Assembly (NCBI GenBank): GCA_913048145.1
Contig: CAJWVP010000093.1
Location: forward strand, 1-9,598
Direction of reading: 5' to 3'
DNA from: an uncultured Rhodospirillaceae bacterium
Lineage (GTDB): Bacteria; Pseudomonadota; Alphaproteobacteria; Rhodospirillales; Casp-alpha2
DNA length: 9,598 nucleotides
Below, in pieces: positions 6,750-9,598 of the stretch (position 1 is the stretch's first letter; each line of letters starts with the position of its first letter). The notes beneath the pieces were generated by a model that searched no databases, was not told the origin of the DNA, and saw nothing but the letters and a program-made list of their open reading frames with translations. A program made the position numbers and the translations under genes.

Positions 6750-6899
6750 TCACTCCCGAACAATATACCAAGATACAGTCGATGTATTAGCACAGTTACC
6801 TTGCGTCGTCCTTGCAGACCACAATTCAAGCAAAGGATGCACAATTGCAGAATATGGCATGTTAAAATCCCGCGCTACTGTCAGTCGACTAAAGTCCAT
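6750..6899 (-). CDS. Possible 49-codon upstream open frame of the XRE gene
   Basis: An ATG at 6899 opens 49 codons ending in TGA at 6750, eight bases before the XRE start. A second in-frame ATG at 6858-6860 would give 36 codons. The end of the frame covers the GGGAG ribosome binding site of the XRE gene, so its translation could affect XRE initiation. AGAGG lies only three bases before the first ATG, which is too close for a strong site. Codon use is AT-rich at third positions compared with the neighbouring genes, and I recognise no family. It may be a leader peptide or simply chance. The rest of 6900-7023 is AT-rich and otherwise holds only the hairpin after ligA. Confidence 0.2.
   Translation of the reverse strand: MDFSRLTVARDFNMPYSAIVHPLLELWSARTTQGNCANTSTVSWYIVRE
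6773..6787. promoter_or_regulatory. ATACA-N5-TGTAT palindrome upstream of XRE
   Basis: Perfect five-base arms (6773-6777 and 6783-6787) flank GTCGA, 31 bases upstream of the XRE start. Position and AT-rich half-sites suit an autoregulatory operator for a dimeric HTH protein. A second copy was not found before the dioxygenase, which weakens the case. Confidence 0.3.
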
Positions 6900-6997
6900 A
6901 AACCTCTGACATTGCGTAAATTTTTAACTTCTCGAACAAAATACTTGTTTTGCATTTAGGGCCCCACAAGCGCTCAAATACAAATTAGGACATCGGC

Positions 6998-7021
6998 CAT
7001 CCCACATATGTGTTTGGGATG
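6998..7021 (-). terminator. Candidate terminator after ligA
   Basis: CATCCCA (6998-7004) pairs perfectly with TGGGATG (7015-7021) around a ten-base loop, starting two bases after the ligA stop on the minus strand. Position suits termination of the recN-ligA transcript, but the U tract is missing; the downstream DNA is AT-rich only after about 12 bases. Confidence 0.4.
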
Positions 7022-7023
7022 AC

Positions 7024-9114
7024 TTAATCGTCGTTGTCGATAAGGGCCAACCATTCTTCTTCGGACAGTACAATCAGGTCGAGTTCCTCGGCTTTCTTCA
7101 ATTTCGAGCCAGCACCCGGCCCAGCCACCACAATGTCAGTTTTCTTGGAGACTGATCCCCCAACCTTCGCACCGAGTTCTTCTGCCCGGGCTTTGGCTTC
7201 GCTGCGTCCAATGGTTTCAAGCTTTCCTGTAAACACCACGGTCTTGTCGGCGATGGCAGATCCAGAATTGTCCGCGGTCTCAAAGGCCTCAACGTCCACG
7301 TAACGAGTAAGGTCGTCGAGAACCCGGATGTTATAAGGATCGGCGAAGAACTCGATGATTTCTTCGGCGACGCCGGCGCCCACACCATCGATATCAACAA
7401 GGTCCCGATAGGCGTCCGATTCCCGATCGCGAGCCGCGACCATGGTGGCCGTCCATTGCGCCATATCACCATATTGCTTTGCCATCAAACGCGCCGTGGC
7501 TTCGCCAACTTGTCGGATGCCGAGCGCAAAGATGAAGCGCGACATCTCGATGGATGCCCGTTGCCGCAGTGCATCTACCAGATTACCAATGGATTTCTCA
7601 CCCCACCCTTCCCGGCCCAGCAGGTCGTCGCGTCTTTCCGCAAGGCGAAAGATGTCCGCCGGCGATGCAATCAATCCGTCTTCCCAAAACGTTTCAATGT
7701 GAATGCCGCCCAAGCCATCGATATCGAAGGCATCGCGGGAGACAAAATGCTTTAACCGCTCAACGGCCTGGGCCGGACACACAAGTCCGCCGGTGCAACG
7801 GCGGGCTACCTCACCCTCTTTGCGGATCGCCGGACGACCGCACTCTGGGCAGGCCTCCGGAAATTGGAAGGGCACGCTGGACGGCTCCCGCTTCGCCATC
7901 ACGGCCTCAACTAATTGCGGAATCACGTCGCCAGCCCGCTGGATGATCACCCAATCGCCCTCGCGGACGTCCTTACGCTGTATCTCGTCTTCGTTATGCA
8001 GTGTCGCGCGGGATACGGAGACCCCACCAACGGTCACGGGCTCCAAATTAGCCACCGGTGTCAACGTGCCGGTCCGGCCGACCTGAATGGTGATTTTATT
8101 GAGGCGTGTCTCAGCTTTTTCCGCCGGGAACTTATGGGCAATGGCCCAGCGCGGCGCACGGCTCACAAAACCCAGACGCTCCTGCCAATCCAATCGGTTC
8201 ACCTTGTAGACGATGCCATCGATATCGAAGGGTAACTCCGGGCGGCGGCACGTCATATCAACGTAATAGGCCAGTAGCGCCCGAGCGGACGGGCAAATGG
8301 CCGCCGGTTCGTTCAATTGAAACCCCCATGTGGCAATCCGACTGCGCGCCTCCCAAAGCGTTGCCCCGAGGCTTTCCGACACTTCGCCCCACGCATACCC
8401 GAAGAACTGTAGCGGTCGGGCCGCGGTAATCGTCGGATCCAGCTGACGCAGCGATCCGGCGGCTGCATTGCGGGGATTGGCGAAGGTTTTCTGTCCGGTG
8501 GCTTCTTGTCGAGCGTTAAGATCGGCGAAATCCTGTTTAGACATGTAGACCTCGCCCCGAATCTCAAGGACATCGGGTACCGAGCCGGGAAGTTGCTGGG
8601 GAATGTCGCCCATGGTCTCGACATTCCGAGTCACATCTTCACCCACACCGCCGTCACCGCGGGTTACAGCGTGAACGAGCCGGCCTTGCTCATAGCGAAT
8701 AGACAATGACAGACCATCGATCTTCGGTTCGGCGGCAATTTCCAGAACCTCATCCTCCGCAAGCGTGAGAAACCGACGAACGCGGTCCATGAATTCGTAA
8801 ACATCGTCGTCGGAAAATGCATTTCCCAAGGACAACATTGGCCGCGCGTGGGTGATCTTGCAAAACCCTTCCCGCACGGCCGCACCCACTTTCTTTGTCG
8901 GGCTGTCTTCACGAACCAATTCGGGAAACTGCGCCTCAAGGTCCTCATTGCGCCGCCTGAGAGCATCGTAGTCATCGTCGGAGATTTTTGGCGCATCATT
9001 TTGATGATAGGCGATATCATGCTTAGCGATCTCTTGCGAAAGAAACGCCAATTCAGCGGCCGCGGTTTCGGATTCTAAATCCGCGACAGGCGTCGGCACA
9101 GTTGCATCGCTCAC
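7024..9114 (-). CDS. ligA: NAD-dependent DNA ligase LigA
   Basis: Seals 3'-OH/5'-phosphate nicks using NAD+ in replication and repair. The protein has 696 residues, full length for the family. In order: the Ia NAD-binding and adenylation domain, with the AMP-accepting K131 in EPKIDG; an OB fold around 335-410; a four-cysteine zinc finger (C422, C425, C440, C446); helix-hairpin-helix repeats (about 460-600); and a BRCT domain (about 618-692). All key residues are present. The start is GTG at 9114, with GGAGG six bases upstream inside recN. The GTG overlaps the recN stop as GTGA, indicating coupled translation. The recN-ligA order is common in Alphaproteobacteria. It is essential and shows nothing unusual. 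Confidence 0.97.
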   Translation of the reverse strand: MSDATVPTPVADLESETAAAELAFLSQEIAKHDIAYHQNDAPKISDDDYDALRRRNEDLEAQFPELVREDSPTKKVGAAVREGFCKITHARPMLSLGNAFSDDDVYEFMDRVRRFLTLAEDEVLEIAAEPKIDGLSLSIRYEQGRLVHAVTRGDGGVGEDVTRNVETMGDIPQQLPGSVPDVLEIRGEVYMSKQDFADLNARQEATGQKTFANPRNAAAGSLRQLDPTITAARPLQFFGYAWGEVSESLGATLWEARSRIATWGFQLNEPAAICPSARALLAYYVDMTCRRPELPFDIDGIVYKVNRLDWQERLGFVSRAPRWAIAHKFPAEKAETRLNKITIQVGRTGTLTPVANLEPVTVGGVSVSRATLHNEDEIQRKDVREGDWVIIQRAGDVIPQLVEAVMAKREPSSVPFQFPEACPECGRPAIRKEGEVARRCTGGLVCPAQAVERLKHFVSRDAFDIDGLGGIHIETFWEDGLIASPADIFRLAERRDDLLGREGWGEKSIGNLVDALRQRASIEMSRFIFALGIRQVGEATARLMAKQYGDMAQWTATMVAARDRESDAYRDLVDIDGVGAGVAEEIIEFFADPYNIRVLDDLTRYVDVEAFETADNSGSAIADKTVVFTGKLETIGRSEAKARAEELGAKVGGSVSKKTDIVVAGPGAGSKLKKAEELDLIVLSEEEWLALIDNDD

Positions 9115-9598
9115 GAATTGCCTCCGGCTAACAACCGATCGGCGGCGGCGCGCGCCTCATCGGTGACGTGGGCGCCCGCCAACATACGTGCAATTTCATC
9201 TTGGCGAGAGGCATTATCCAAGGGCTCCACTGTCGTCCAAACCGTCTCATTCGCTTGGTCGACGGTAGCAATCTCAGATTTACTGACCCGCCAGTGATGA
9301 TCGCCCTTCGCCGCCACCTGCGGGGAGTGGGTAACAACAAGCACCTGCGAACCCGCGGCCAATCGGGCCAACCGGTCCCCCACGGCAGCCGCGACGGCGC
9401 CGCCTAACCCGGCGTCCGCTTCATCAAAAACAAGCGTAGGTACGGGATCAGCCGCCGCAAGTACCGCTTTCAGCGCCAACATGAACCGCGCCAGCTCTCC
9501 CCCCGATGCAATCTTGTTGATCGGGCCGGGCGCGCTGTCGGGGTTCGTCGCCACCAGAAACGCAACGCGATCCATCCCGTATTCATTCCAGTCGGCCT
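9111..9598 (-). CDS. recN: DNA repair protein RecN, C-terminal part
   Basis: SMC-like ATPase acting early in double-strand break repair. Only the last 162 or so residues are in the window; the gene continues past the right edge, and the in-frame ATG at 9575 is internal, since the frame stays open upstream with family-like sequence (ADWNEYG). Visible elements are the ABC signature SGGELAR, the Walker B segment LVFDEADAGLGG with its catalytic acidic pair, and the H-loop VTHSPQVAA. The C-terminus overlaps the ligA start by four bases. The identity is secure; the N-terminal Walker A and coiled coil cannot be seen here. Confidence 0.95.
   Translation of the reverse strand, partial: ADWNEYGMDRVAFLVATNPDSAPGPINKIASGGELARFMLALKAVLAAADPVPTLVFDEADAGLGGAVAAAVGDRLARLAAGSQVLVVTHSPQVAAKGDHHWRVSKSEIATVDQANETVWTTVEPLDNASRQDEIARMLAGAHVTDEARAAADRLLAGGNS

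Noticed and set aside
6937..6952. CAAAA/TTTTG inverted repeat in the AT-rich spacer
   Set aside because: Five-base arms in AT-rich DNA are expected by chance and it is far from any start.
7717..8232. A 16-base repeat (CCATCGATATCGAAGG) seen twice in ligA
   Set aside because: Both copies encode the FDIDG peptide of LigA in the HhH and adenylation regions; it is coding, not a mobile or regulatory repeat.
1..9598. Mobile element, CRISPR or tRNA gene
   Set aside because: No transposase, integrase, repeat-spacer periodicity, terminal inverted repeats or tRNA-like cloverleaf were seen in the window.

Overview
The window reads as a chromosomal segment of an alphaproteobacterium, probably a free-living Rhodospirillales-like lineage. 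The pointers are the adjacent recN-ligA pair, a short XRE regulator carrying the 'VSFQQVQKYEKG.NRIGASRL' signature common in Alphaproteobacteria, and a long CbiX chelatase with a histidine-rich tail. This assignment is inferred from protein style and gene order, not from a marker gene. I see no rRNA, tRNA, CRISPR array, transposase or integrase.

Layout, left to right. Positions 1-626 hold no convincing gene, only several short minus-strand open frames and a possible promoter next to the first gene. A long-form sirohydrochlorin cobaltochelatase (cbiX, + strand) follows at 627-1715. Convergent to it lies a reductase of the 3-hydroxyisobutyrate dehydrogenase superfamily (1933-2835, minus) that most resembles the sulfolactaldehyde reductase YihU. 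A 34-codon open frame with a good ribosome binding site sits directly behind its stop. Divergent from the reductase is a dienelactone-hydrolase-family protein (3009-3737, +) with a complete Cys-Asp-His triad.

A minus-strand oxidative pair comes next: an Fe(II)/2-oxoglutarate dioxygenase of the TauD/TfdA family (5314-6267), then a flavin-containing monooxygenase (3998-5317). They overlap by ATGA, so they are very probably co-translated and act on the same or successive substrates. A long stem-loop (6301-6347) lies between the dioxygenase and the XRE regulator upstream of it (6388-6741, minus). The regulator has a small palindrome and a 49-codon open frame in its leader.

The right end is core DNA repair: recN (partial, cut by the window edge) overlaps ligA by GTGA, both on the minus strand, with a hairpin just after ligA.

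Working together: recN and ligA form a housekeeping operon. The dioxygenase and monooxygenase form an accessory oxidation module of unknown substrate, possibly controlled by the XRE protein. The YihU-like reductase and the hydrolase share a divergent promoter region and could belong to one catabolic route, but no neighbouring transporter or signature enzyme fixes the substrate. I find no clear evidence of an undescribed system. The best leads are the three small open frames and the coupled dioxygenase-monooxygenase pair with its structured leader.
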